This document shows positions 34,826-42,743 of a stretch of 64,000 nt of DNA, piece by piece; the stretch's first letter is position 1; each line of letters starts with the position of its first letter. The stretch is from positions 1 through 64,000 of the forward strand of contig JAAZAV010000011.1 in NCBI GenBank assembly GCA_012514145.1, given 5' to 3'. This DNA is from Clostridiales bacterium (lineage in GTDB: Bacteria; Bacillota; Clostridia; Oscillospirales; CAG-272). The notes beneath the pieces were generated by a model. That model saw only the letters and a program-made list of their open reading frames with translations. It ran no database searches and was not told where the DNA came from. The position numbers and the translations under genes are program-made.

Positions 34826-35728
34826 ATGAAAGAAAAAACCGCTCTGAAACCAACAGTGTTCTTCGCTGCCGCGGCGTGCATAACCGCTGTCACCGCCTCG
34901 GTATTTCAGTATTACCTAATGTATAACAACTATTATATATCCGACTGCCTATACGCACCGGGTACCGTTGTGCCCGCGGTCTATCACTGGCTGCTCTTCG
35001 CCGTAATGGTAATACTGGGACTCTCCTTCTTCACCGCCGACCGGGAAAGAAAGGAGCTTCCGCCTGACAACACCGCTTTTATTTTCATATCCTCCATGAC
35101 CGCTTTTATGTTTGTGGCACAGGCGATTATCTATTTCGTCCGTTCTTTTTCTTCCGGTGCTGACAAATGGCTGACTGCTTCGGCTTTGCTGGCTGTTCCC
35201 GCAGCGGTGTATTTCTTCTTCATAGTGTTCGGAAAACCACAGAGTCAAAACCCGCGCATTGTGTTCGGCTTCTTTGTGATAATATGGTCGGCGGTTACGC
35301 TGCTGGCAACTCACTTCGACAAAACAACGCCCCTGAACTCTCCGCTTCGCATACAGCATCAGATTTCGCTGATATTCATCATGATGTTCATGCTGTTTGA
35401 ACTGCGTTATCTGCTGGGCATCGCAATGCCGAGGTTCTATACCGCAATCGCCTGCATGGTGATACCGCTGACTATTATACCCGCCGTTTGTTCCGCAGCA
35501 TTTGAACTGATGGGTTACCCGGTGAATCCCTTCGGACTGTTCACCTATGCCTCGGAGTTCTGCGTGGGACTGTTTGCCGCCGTCCGTCTGCTCTCCGGCT
35601 GCCTGCCGCAAAAAACAATTACCGAACCTGAGCCGACAACGAATGAGGTCTTGCAATCTGACACAGACACACCACCAAACAGTTCTGATAACGCATTAAC
35701 ATCTGAGAAGCAAAAGACATACCGTTGA
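34826..35728 (+). CDS. Polytopic membrane protein, unknown function
   Basis: 300 residues from ATG 34826 with about eight transmembrane helices (for example TVFFAAAACITAVTASVF and ISLIFIMMFMLFELRYLL) and a Ser/Thr/Glu-rich cytoplasmic tail. I do not recognise the family. AGGGAT lies 10 bases before the ATG. It precedes an M23 peptidase gene by 48 bp and is probably co-transcribed, so a cell-envelope role is reasonable but unproved. Confidence 0.7.
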   Translation: MKEKTALKPTVFFAAAACITAVTASVFQYYLMYNNYYISDCLYAPGTVVPAVYHWLLFAVMVILGLSFFTADRERKELPPDNTAFIFISSMTAFMFVAQAIIYFVRSFSSGADKWLTASALLAVPAAVYFFFIVFGKPQSQNPRIVFGFFVIIWSAVTLLATHFDKTTPLNSPLRIQHQISLIFIMMFMLFELRYLLGIAMPRFYTAIACMVIPLTIIPAVCSAAFELMGYPVNPFGLFTYASEFCVGLFAAVRLLSGCLPQKTITEPEPTTNEVLQSDTDTPPNSSDNALTSEKQKTYR

Positions 35729-35776
35729 TTACACCCCCCCGAGGACATACCGATATTCCACAAGGAGGTACAGCAA

Positions 35777-37444
35777 TTGAAAAGCAAACTCATTGTACTG
35801 CTGGCGCTGTTATTGCTCTTTATCCCCACCTACTTTGCCATCGGTTATTATATCGCCGCTCAAAACGCCCCTATGGATGTAAAGGTGGTGAGCCATATGA
35901 CTTTAACCGATACGGACGGTGCCGTATACAACTTTGAGCGTTCCCAGGGTTCGTCAGACGATTTGACCGACAACATGATCGGTTTCTTCCTCGAGATGAA
36001 CGACAGCTCAAAGGAGGTTTCCGCGCTGCCCGAGCCGCTCGTTGGAACCGATTGCTTTAATGTCGCCTTCACTGCCTACAACAACGAATCTCTGTTCCGC
36101 TACTACTTTACGGATAACCCGGATGAAGCCTATTTTGTTGACAACGAGGGTAAGGCTCACCGCATTCCCGGTGAGTATTCACAGCGCTTCATTTTATCCG
36201 ACTATGCAAAAAGCCTTTTCCCGGCATCAAATGTGCCCGTATTGACCGTTCGCGACGAGGTCTGCGAGCCCCAGACCATGCTCTGGCAGTATAAGAACGT
36301 GCTGGGTGATTACAAGACGGTTGCCAGTATTGACAATGTTGGCTCCGTGGTTCCCTCCTACCGCATTATCGGCGGTAAGCTGCAGTTAGACTTCGACATA
36401 GAGCCCGACTTCCTGTCTGTCAAGATTGTGGAGCGCGGTGTCGAGATCTTCAACGACCTTTACGAAAACATCGGTCAGGTAAATCTTGTTCAGGAGACAA
36501 CCGTCAGCATAACTCTTGTCGCAAAATGGTATGACAGTGAAACACGTGCCAGCAACGGCGAGGCAGTTTATAATTTCTATGGCGAGGTTCAGGCTCAGCC
36601 GGTGTTCTACCTCGGTCAGAACGAGATAGAGCCGGGCGAGTTCGTAGTGCTAACCGGTCTTAATATAGAAAAGGCTGAGGACATCACCTTTACCAGTTCA
36701 CCCGACATCGACTTCGAGCCGGTATTCTTTAAAGACGGTAAATATTACAGAGCTCTTATCCCGATTTCTATATATCTTCCCGAAATACTCGCCCTGCCAA
36801 ATTCGGGCACAACCGGAGCGACTGTCAACTACACCTTCACCGTATCCTGTTCCGGCATTACCCAGGATATTACCCTTATTGTAAAGGACAAGCGCTTCAA
36901 GCCTCAGACTATAAATATCTCCATGGATATAGAAAATGTCAAACGCAATGCCGCAGTGCTCGAAGCCTTCGATAAGGCAATGTCAAACACCTACACTTCC
37001 CGTCTTGAGGAGAAACTGTTCAGCGGCGCATTCCTGAGAGCGGCCAACAAGGACAGCGGCATACGCACCGGTTTCGGTATCTATCGGACAATCCGCAGCA
37101 GCGGTACCCAGTACCGTCACGAAGGCGTCGATTTCCTGGTTGATCCTGCGGCAAAGGCTGTGGCTGTAAATGGCGGCAAGGTCATATATGTGGGTGAACA
37201 GGTGGTTTCCGGCAAGATTGTGGTAATCGACCACGGTTTCGGACTCAAATCAACCTACTGCCACCTGAGTGCCATTAATGTCGCAGAGGGCGACATTGTC
37301 AAAGCCGGCGATGTAATAGCTACCGTGGGCTCGACCGGCTTTACCGAGGAAGTAATGTTGCATTATGGTCTGTCGGTATTCGATGTACCGGTATGTCCCT
37401 ATTCACTTTGGGAGAACGGCGTTGTTATGACCGAGATAGACTGA
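35777..37444 (+). CDS. Membrane-anchored M23-family peptidase, altered HxH motif
   Basis: 555 residues starting at TTG 35777 with AAGGAGG eight bases upstream. An N-terminal transmembrane helix (residues ~4-25) is followed by a ~410-residue extracytoplasmic beta-rich region. The C-terminal LytM/M23 domain starts at RHEGVDF (His448, Asp452) and includes TYCHLS (His496). The usual HxH is changed to MLH: Met527 replaces the first His while His529 is kept. Zinc ligands are therefore present but one catalytic His is missing, as in degenerate LytM proteins. A regulatory or binding role in peptidoglycan remodelling is inferred. Confidence 0.82.
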   Translation: MKSKLIVLLALLLLFIPTYFAIGYYIAAQNAPMDVKVVSHMTLTDTDGAVYNFERSQGSSDDLTDNMIGFFLEMNDSSKEVSALPEPLVGTDCFNVAFTAYNNESLFRYYFTDNPDEAYFVDNEGKAHRIPGEYSQRFILSDYAKSLFPASNVPVLTVRDEVCEPQTMLWQYKNVLGDYKTVASIDNVGSVVPSYRIIGGKLQLDFDIEPDFLSVKIVERGVEIFNDLYENIGQVNLVQETTVSITLVAKWYDSETRASNGEAVYNFYGEVQAQPVFYLGQNEIEPGEFVVLTGLNIEKAEDITFTSSPDIDFEPVFFKDGKYYRALIPISIYLPEILALPNSGTTGATVNYTFTVSCSGITQDITLIVKDKRFKPQTINISMDIENVKRNAAVLEAFDKAMSNTYTSRLEEKLFSGAFLRAANKDSGIRTGFGIYRTIRSSGTQYRHEGVDFLVDPAAKAVAVNGGKVIYVGEQVVSGKIVVIDHGFGLKSTYCHLSAINVAEGDIVKAGDVIATVGSTGFTEEVMLHYGLSVFDVPVCPYSLWENGVVMTEID

Positions 37445-37467
37445 TATACACATACATTACATTTCCA

Positions 37468-37507
37468 CAGCGGGCGCATCGAATTGATGCGCCCGCTGTT
37501 ATTGTCA
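37468..37507. terminator. Bidirectional terminator between convergent genes
   Basis: CAGCGGGCGCATC (37468-37480) pairs perfectly with GATGCGCCCGCTG (37486-37498), followed by TTATTGTC. Confidence 0.88.
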
Positions 37508-37537
37508 TATCATAATACTATCTGTCGTGTGATTATT

Positions 37538-38581
37538 TCAGATTTTTACCCAGCTTCTGCTGTCTGCCGATTCGAGAATTGCGTCCAAAATACGCTGCAT
37601 CTTAACCGCGTCGTCAAGTGTTGGGATATATTTATCACGCTTTCCGTGAAGCAGGTTGATGAATGTCTGTGTCTGACCAGCACGGTATTCGGCCGGAACC
37701 TCGATCTCCCTCATCTTGTCTATGGGCATGTCTGAGGAGCGGTATTCAAGCTTGCTGTTGTTCAGGTCAAAGCGCAGACCGCCCTTTTCGCCGGACATCT
37801 CAACAATGATGTGGTTGTTGTTGCCGTACATAGCGCGGGAAATGGAGTAGGTAGCCGAAGCGCCGCCCTTGAAGCGCGCCAGAATATGGCACCAGTCATC
37901 GGTGGTAACGTCCACCAGCTCCTCGGAGTCGAGACGCTTGCGCTGTTTGATCACCGTACCTATATCGGCGGTAATCATATCCATGTCGCCGGCAAGGAAT
38001 GTGGTCAGGTCGAGGATATGCACTCCAAGGTCGCCCGAAACACCGTACTGCGCAATGGTCTTGTCGAAACGCCAGTCGAGACGGCGTCCGGGCATATATG
38101 TCGATGACTTCAGATATGAGGCATAGATATTGACAACATTGCCGATCTCGCCGTTGTCCACCAGCTCGCGGGCGTAGCGCACCGCTTCTCTGAATCGGTA
38201 GGAGAAGCAGATCATTGAGAGAATCCCCTCAGCCTTTGCACGATCGCGGAGAGCTTCGCACTCTTCGGTCGAGATACCGAGTGGTTTCTCACAGCAGAAG
38301 GGCTTGCGGACATCTATCGCGGCATTGCACATCGGAACATGCATATTGTTCGGCGTACAAATATCAACCGCATCCACATCCGGGCAGGCGATAAGGTCAT
38401 GATAGTCAAGGAAGCGGCGATTCTCGGGTATGCCGTACTTGTCGCCGGCAGCGTTTAGCCTAGCCGGATTGATGTCACAGAGAGCGGTGAGCCTGGCACC
38501 TTCCGCCTTTTCTATCTGGGGAAGGTGTGCGCCGGAAATGCCGCCGCAACCTATAAGCCCTATTCCGATAATATCTTTCAT
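37538..38581 (-). CDS. Gfo/Idh/MocA-family oxidoreductase
   Basis: 347 residues from ATG 38581, preceded by GAGG; the ORF-track start six codons earlier lacks a site. Rossmann motif IGIGLIGCGGISGAH, then CCEKPLGIS with the EKP Lys, then GDLGVHILDL with the catalytic His and Asp. Sugar dehydrogenase or trans-dihydrodiol-type dehydrogenase; substrate unknown. Co-transcribed with the ThuA gene upstream. Confidence 0.9.
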   Translation of the reverse strand: MKDIIGIGLIGCGGISGAHLPQIEKAEGARLTALCDINPARLNAAGDKYGIPENRRFLDYHDLIACPDVDAVDICTPNNMHVPMCNAAIDVRKPFCCEKPLGISTEECEALRDRAKAEGILSMICFSYRFREAVRYARELVDNGEIGNVVNIYASYLKSSTYMPGRRLDWRFDKTIAQYGVSGDLGVHILDLTTFLAGDMDMITADIGTVIKQRKRLDSEELVDVTTDDWCHILARFKGGASATYSISRAMYGNNNHIIVEMSGEKGGLRFDLNNSKLEYRSSDMPIDKMREIEVPAEYRAGQTQTFINLLHGKRDKYIPTLDDAVKMQRILDAILESADSRSWVKI

Positions 38582-38601
38582 TGTTAACCTCGCAGTCAAT
38601 T

Positions 38602-39330
38602 TCAGTGATTTACCGATTCGAATTTGCCGTAGGTAGGTGAGGGGCCGTTAACCGGAGCCGCCCAGTGTGCCGCGTTGCGCAGTACCTTACGGACATTTTC
38701 GTCCAGGTAGATGGGGTAGGTCTCGTGACCCGGACGGAAGTAGAAAATCTTTCCCTTTCCGCGGTTGTAGGTAAAGCCCGAGCGGCAGACCTCGCCGCCG
38801 GTGAACCAACTCAGGAATATTAGATCGTCGGGAGCGGGGATGTCGAACTTTTCACCATATGTCTCCTCCTGTGCCAACTCAAAATATTCAGGCAGACCGT
38901 CTGCTATGGGATGTCCCTGCTCAACCACCCAGATGCGCTCGGTGTCCCCGGATTCGCGCCACTTCAGACGGCAGCCGGTGCCGGTTATACGCTTAAATAT
39001 CTTCGAGTAATGGGCGGAATGCAGCCCGACGAAGCCCATACCGCCGAGGATGCGCTGCCATATACGCTCAACCAACGCGTCATCAACTTTACCGTGCGCC
39101 ACATGCCCCCACCAGAAGAGGACATCCGTGTTATTGAGTACCTCGTCGCTCAGTCCATGTTCGGGCATATCCAGGGTGGCAATCGTTACTTTGAAGGTGT
39201 TATCCTCATCCAGTGCCGATTTCACCGCACCGTGAATGCCCTCGGGATATATTGCCTTGACGCGCTCTTCCTTGTCATGAACGTTTTCGTTCCAAACGGT
39301 TATATTGATTTTTTTGCCGCTGCAGCTCAT
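38602..39330 (-). CDS. ThuA-domain protein (trehalose utilisation-like)
   Basis: 242 residues of the class I glutamine-amidotransferase-like ThuA family: VLFWWGHVAHGKV, GMGFVGLHSAHYSKI, and GKGKIFYFRPGHETYP near the C-terminus. ThuA proteins occur with Gfo/Idh/MocA dehydrogenases in disaccharide catabolism through 3-keto sugars, and the same pairing is seen here (20 bp spacing). A strong GGAGGT precedes the ATG. Confidence 0.88.
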   Translation of the reverse strand: MSCSGKKINITVWNENVHDKEERVKAIYPEGIHGAVKSALDEDNTFKVTIATLDMPEHGLSDEVLNNTDVLFWWGHVAHGKVDDALVERIWQRILGGMGFVGLHSAHYSKIFKRITGTGCRLKWRESGDTERIWVVEQGHPIADGLPEYFELAQEETYGEKFDIPAPDDLIFLSWFTGGEVCRSGFTYNRGKGKIFYFRPGHETYPIYLDENVRKVLRNAAHWAAPVNGPSPTYGKFESVNH

Positions 39331-39357
39331 ATGATTACCTCCGTTTCGCTTTTATAT

Positions 39358-39386
39358 ATTATACAATCTCTTTGCGGTTTTGAAAA
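39358..39386 (-). promoter_or_regulatory. Promoter of the ThuA-oxidoreductase operon
   Basis: On the minus strand TTTTCA (complement of 39381-39386) and TATAAT (complement of 39358-39363) are 17 bp apart. The -35 box is weak. Confidence 0.55.
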
Positions 39387-39468
39387 GAGTGTTTTTCAAT
39401 ATTTCTTATTGATGTATGACTAAGAAGTTTTTATTATCTGCGACTGTTGATGCAAGATACGAAAAATG

Positions 39469-39497
39469 TTGACGAATGAACAGAACTGTGATAAAAT
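39469..39497 (+). promoter_or_regulatory. Promoter of the G1P dehydrogenase operon
   Basis: TTGACG (39469-39474) and TAAAAT (39492-39497) are 17 bp apart, 34 bp before ATG 39532. Confidence 0.65.
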
Positions 39498-39531
39498 ACA
39501 ACAAAATGATTCTTCAGGGAGGACGTGTACT

Positions 39532-40683
39532 ATGGCTCTCAAGGAACCCGCAACCGCAGTTATACGCATGGGAGAAGGTACGACCGCGGATGCGCTATCC
39601 TTTATCGGCAGCCGCAGAGCCTGCGCTGTCTGTGATACCAATACTCAGAAATTTGCCGAGGAATATTTCCCCGCTCTGCCGCGGTTCGTTTTCCCGGACG
39701 GTTGGAAAGCAACCGATGTTAACGCCGCTCATCTTATCGATCAAATAAAGAGCGACGGTATCGAGCTGCTTGTAGCGGTGGGCACAGGCACCATACACGA
39801 CCTTACCCGTTATTCGGCATTCCATGCCGGTGTCGATTTCATATCCTATCCTACGGCACCCAGCATGGACGGATTTGTGTCAAGCATAGCTGCAATGACT
39901 ATAAAAGGTCAAAAGATAACCTACCCCGCCAAGCCGCCTGTGGCTCTCTTTGCCGAACCTGCTGTGTATCAGACCTCACCTATGAGACTGACTCTCGCCG
40001 GAATGGGCGATATACTCGGAAAGTATATTTCGGTTTTTGACTGGAAGGTCGCCGAAGCCGTAGCAGGTGAGAAGGTGGACGAAGATCTGGTTAAGCTGGA
40101 GACCGATGCCATAGATAAAATGCTTTCAATAGATCCGGCGTCTCCCGATTTCCATACGGCGGTTCTGGAAGGACTGGTTATGACCGGCATGACTATCCAG
40201 TATTTTGGCTCATCCCGTCCGGCGTCCGGCGCCGAGCATCACCTATCCCATATTTGGGAGATGCATGTCATAAACGAAGATGTTGAGGCGCTCCACGGTG
40301 AAAAGGTAGGTGTTTCAACACTTATCATACTGCGGCTGTATAAAAGTCTGCTCGACAAACACATCATTTTCCGCCCAAAGGACAACAATGTGGAATACCT
40401 CCGCACCGCTTACGGTGATATGGCTGAGGGCATTGCCGCCGAGAACACTCCCAACCCGATGGCAAACATCACTCAGGAGAAACTTGACGCAGCTGCACCC
40501 CGCATTCGGCAGCTCATCAGAGGATTGCCCGATCCTGACAAGCTTGAAGCATTTATGAAGAGCATCGGAGCCAAAACCGAAATCGCTCAGCTTGGTCTGC
40601 CCGCCGACCCGGAGTTCTTGGCAAAAACTCTGGAGTTTGCACCCTATGTGCGCCGCCGTATCACCCTGCTGAAGCTGCTGTGA
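39532..40683 (+). CDS. egsA: sn-glycerol-1-phosphate dehydrogenase (AraM/EgsA type)
   Basis: 383 residues from ATG 39532, behind GGGAGG; the ORF-track start overlaps the promoter. The metal-dependent alcohol-dehydrogenase-like fold is clear: VGTGTIHDLTRY, YPTAPSMDGFVS, AGMGDILGKYISVFDWK and GAEHHLSHIWEM with His ligands. The enzyme reduces dihydroxyacetone phosphate to glycerol-1-phosphate, the ether-lipid stereoisomer. It is followed one base later by a YqeG-type phosphatase and then endonuclease IV. Confidence 0.88.
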   Translation: MALKEPATAVIRMGEGTTADALSFIGSRRACAVCDTNTQKFAEEYFPALPRFVFPDGWKATDVNAAHLIDQIKSDGIELLVAVGTGTIHDLTRYSAFHAGVDFISYPTAPSMDGFVSSIAAMTIKGQKITYPAKPPVALFAEPAVYQTSPMRLTLAGMGDILGKYISVFDWKVAEAVAGEKVDEDLVKLETDAIDKMLSIDPASPDFHTAVLEGLVMTGMTIQYFGSSRPASGAEHHLSHIWEMHVINEDVEALHGEKVGVSTLIILRLYKSLLDKHIIFRPKDNNVEYLRTAYGDMAEGIAAENTPNPMANITQEKLDAAAPRIRQLIRGLPDPDKLEAFMKSIGAKTEIAQLGLPADPEFLAKTLEFAPYVRRRITLLKLL

Positions 40684-40684
40684 T

Positions 40685-41212
40685 ATGCTGATTCGTAAAT
40701 ACCTGTGGCCCGACCGCTATTTTGACGATATATCTTCTGTGACCCCTAAACTGTTAGAAGAACTCGGCGTCAGGGCGCTAATCTGCGATATAGACAACAC
40801 TCTTGTAACCTACGACGACCCGTTGCCCACAGAGAGCTGCCTTGAGTGGTTCGAGAGCATGAGAACGGGTGGAATCAAACTCTCCTTTGTGTCGAACAAC
40901 CGCATTCCTCGCGCCGAAATTTTCGCCGAGGGCACAGGGTGTTATGCCGTATCTCAAAGCGGCAAACCCGGCGTCAAGCGGCTCAGAGAGGCAATGGCAT
41001 TCATGGATGTCAAACCGGATGAGACAGCAGTGCTTGGTGACCAGATATTCACTGATATTCTGGCAGGTCGGCTGGCAGGTACAAAAACCATTCTTGTCAA
41101 ACCCATACGCGACAAGCTGACGCCGCTCTTCCGCATAAAGCGTACCCTTGAGAAGCCGATACTGCGGTCATTTTCTAAACATATAAAGCGAAAGGAACAA
41201 AAATTACTATGA
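40685..41212 (+). CDS. yqeG: YqeG-family HAD phosphatase
   Basis: 175 residues. The HAD motif ICDIDNTLVTYDDP, the Lys region KPGVKRLREAM and the acid motif LGDQIFTDIL are in order. The YqeG/GEP4 family dephosphorylates phosphatidylglycerophosphate or related substrates. In Firmicutes yqeG usually sits with yqeH-aroE; here it sits with the G1P dehydrogenase, suggesting a lipid context. It overlaps the next gene by four bases. Confidence 0.88.
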   Translation: MLIRKYLWPDRYFDDISSVTPKLLEELGVRALICDIDNTLVTYDDPLPTESCLEWFESMRTGGIKLSFVSNNRIPRAEIFAEGTGCYAVSQSGKPGVKRLREAMAFMDVKPDETAVLGDQIFTDILAGRLAGTKTILVKPIRDKLTPLFRIKRTLEKPILRSFSKHIKRKEQKLL

Positions 41213-42075
41213 GAACCAAAGCGCTGTTCGGTCCTGCCGGAAACAGTGACAGCTTTAAAACCGAAGGTTACAAACACACCTACCAAGCCTTCGCGTGGCT
41301 TGCGGAGCGGGGACTTGACGCCTACGAATATCAGGCCGGAAACGGTCTTACCGGCTCGGAGGCTAACTTTAAAAGGGTTGGCGAGGAGGCTGCAAAACAC
41401 GGGATTACTCTGTCGCTGCATACTCCCTACTTCATATCGCTGTCCGGGATAGACCCTGAAAAGCGGCTGAAAAGCCTGAATTATATAGAACAGAGTCAGA
41501 ACGCCGCTGCTGCGATGGGAGCCAATATCATCGTCATACACACCGGTTCAGCCGCAAAAATCACCCGCGAAGAAGCCATGAATCTTGCTTCCGACACATT
41601 ATACAAGGCTCTTTCCGAACTTCCCGACCTGGGGATACGCTGGGGGCTTGAGACAATGGGTAAAGTCAACCAGCTCGGTACCCTGGACGAAGTTCTCACC
41701 CTCTGCCGTCTGGATCGCCGGCTCTGTCCGGTTGTTGACTTCGGACATATAAACGCCCGGGAGATCGGCGGATATTTTACAACTGTCGACGATTATCGCA
41801 GAGTGTTTGACACCATTGGTGAGCAACTCGGAAATGACGAGGCTATGTACCTCCACTGTCATTTTTCGAAAATTATGTATACCAAAGCGGGCGAAAAGAA
41901 ACATCTAACCTTTGAAGATACCATATACGGCCCGCCCTTCGAACCGCTTTGCGAAGCGATTGCCGCCGACGGGCTTTATCCGTGCATAATCTGTGAATCG
42001 GACGGAACCATGGCAGAGGACGCGGCTACCCTCAAGCAGACTTATAATGCATTCCGAGACAATACGGAGGGTTAA
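41209..42075 (+). CDS. nfo: Endonuclease IV-like protein
   Basis: 288 residues, TIM barrel with many metal ligands: LSLHTPYF, VIHTGS, WGLETMG, VDFGHINAR, LHCHFSK and ICESDG. This is the apurinic/apyrimidinic endonuclease IV (Nfo) pattern with three Zn ions. It is a little longer than E. coli Nfo-type proteins by sequence and could belong to a divergent subgroup. It ends exactly where repeat copy A begins, so the island was inserted at its 3' end. Confidence 0.85.
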   Translation: MRTKALFGPAGNSDSFKTEGYKHTYQAFAWLAERGLDAYEYQAGNGLTGSEANFKRVGEEAAKHGITLSLHTPYFISLSGIDPEKRLKSLNYIEQSQNAAAAMGANIIVIHTGSAAKITREEAMNLASDTLYKALSELPDLGIRWGLETMGKVNQLGTLDEVLTLCRLDRRLCPVVDFGHINAREIGGYFTTVDDYRRVFDTIGEQLGNDEAMYLHCHFSKIMYTKAGEKKHLTFEDTIYGPPFEPLCEAIAADGLYPCIICESDGTMAEDAATLKQTYNAFRDNTEG

Positions 42076-42195
42076 AGATTGAAACATAACTAACCGCCAA
42101 TCTAATAAAAACGCGCGCAGAAAAACAGACCCCTTAAAAGCGGCCGAAAAGGATATAAACAATACACAAGCACCTGAAAACTAAGACGAAATAAA
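42074..42195 (+). repeat. Island direct repeat, copy A
   Basis: Starts AAAGATTGAAACATAACTA, overlapping the endonuclease stop, and aligns with copy B at 44553-44672 over about 120 bp at roughly 70 percent identity by eye, including the AATAAAAAC and GCGCAGAAAA blocks and GATATAAA. It lies just beyond the C-terminal end of the IS110-type remnant, so it probably includes that element's non-coding end. Confidence 0.7.
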
Positions 42196-42288
42196 GTACC
42201 CATGACGCTGTAATATAAAGACAGCTTCATTAAAAGTCACGCTGCGATGCTCCGGGGGGAGTGTCGGATTTACGATAAAGCTCCGGGT

Positions 42289-42675
42289 TTAAGGTTCGTG
42301 TTTCTTGAGAATGCTGCAGATGGCAGTCAGCAGCATTCGAGCAATAGCAATGACGGCTTTCTTGTGACCCCTGCGCTTTTTCAGAGTATTGTAACGTTTG
42401 ACAATTTCAGGGGACTTCTTCTTGCTTTTAATAGCAGAAAGCGCACACTAAACAAGCAGGGGGTTAATGTAAACACCTGCGCGGCTGATACGAGTGGTTT
42501 TCTTCTTTCCGGCGCTCTGGTCATTCTGAGGTACAAGCCCCGCCCAAGAGCAGAGATGCTTGGAAGTCGGAAACACCGACATGTCAACACCGATTTTTCC
42601 GATAACGGCGATAGACGAATAAGCAGTAAATCCTGGAACGGTAAAAATGAGGTTAGTCTGGCTATATTCTACACT
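42289..42675 (-). pseudogene. IS110-family transposase, truncated C-terminal remnant
   Basis: Not in the ORF track as a gene. On the minus strand one frame reads TVPGFTAYSSIAVIGKIG, then CSWAGLVPQNDQSAGKKKTTR, then GVYINPLL, then after an in-frame TAG (42448-42450, in place of a Gln codon) ALSAIKSKKKSPEIVKRYN and GHKKAVIAIARMLLTAIC to a TAA at 42289. This is the Transposase_20 C-terminal domain of IS110-family serine-type recombinases. The N-terminal DEDD half is missing, so the gene is dead. Confidence 0.82.
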
Positions 42676-42743
42676 TTATGATTCAGTATTATAGTATGTT
42701 GAATTTATTAGTTTGTAGGTGAAATTGAAATGAAAAGCAAAAT

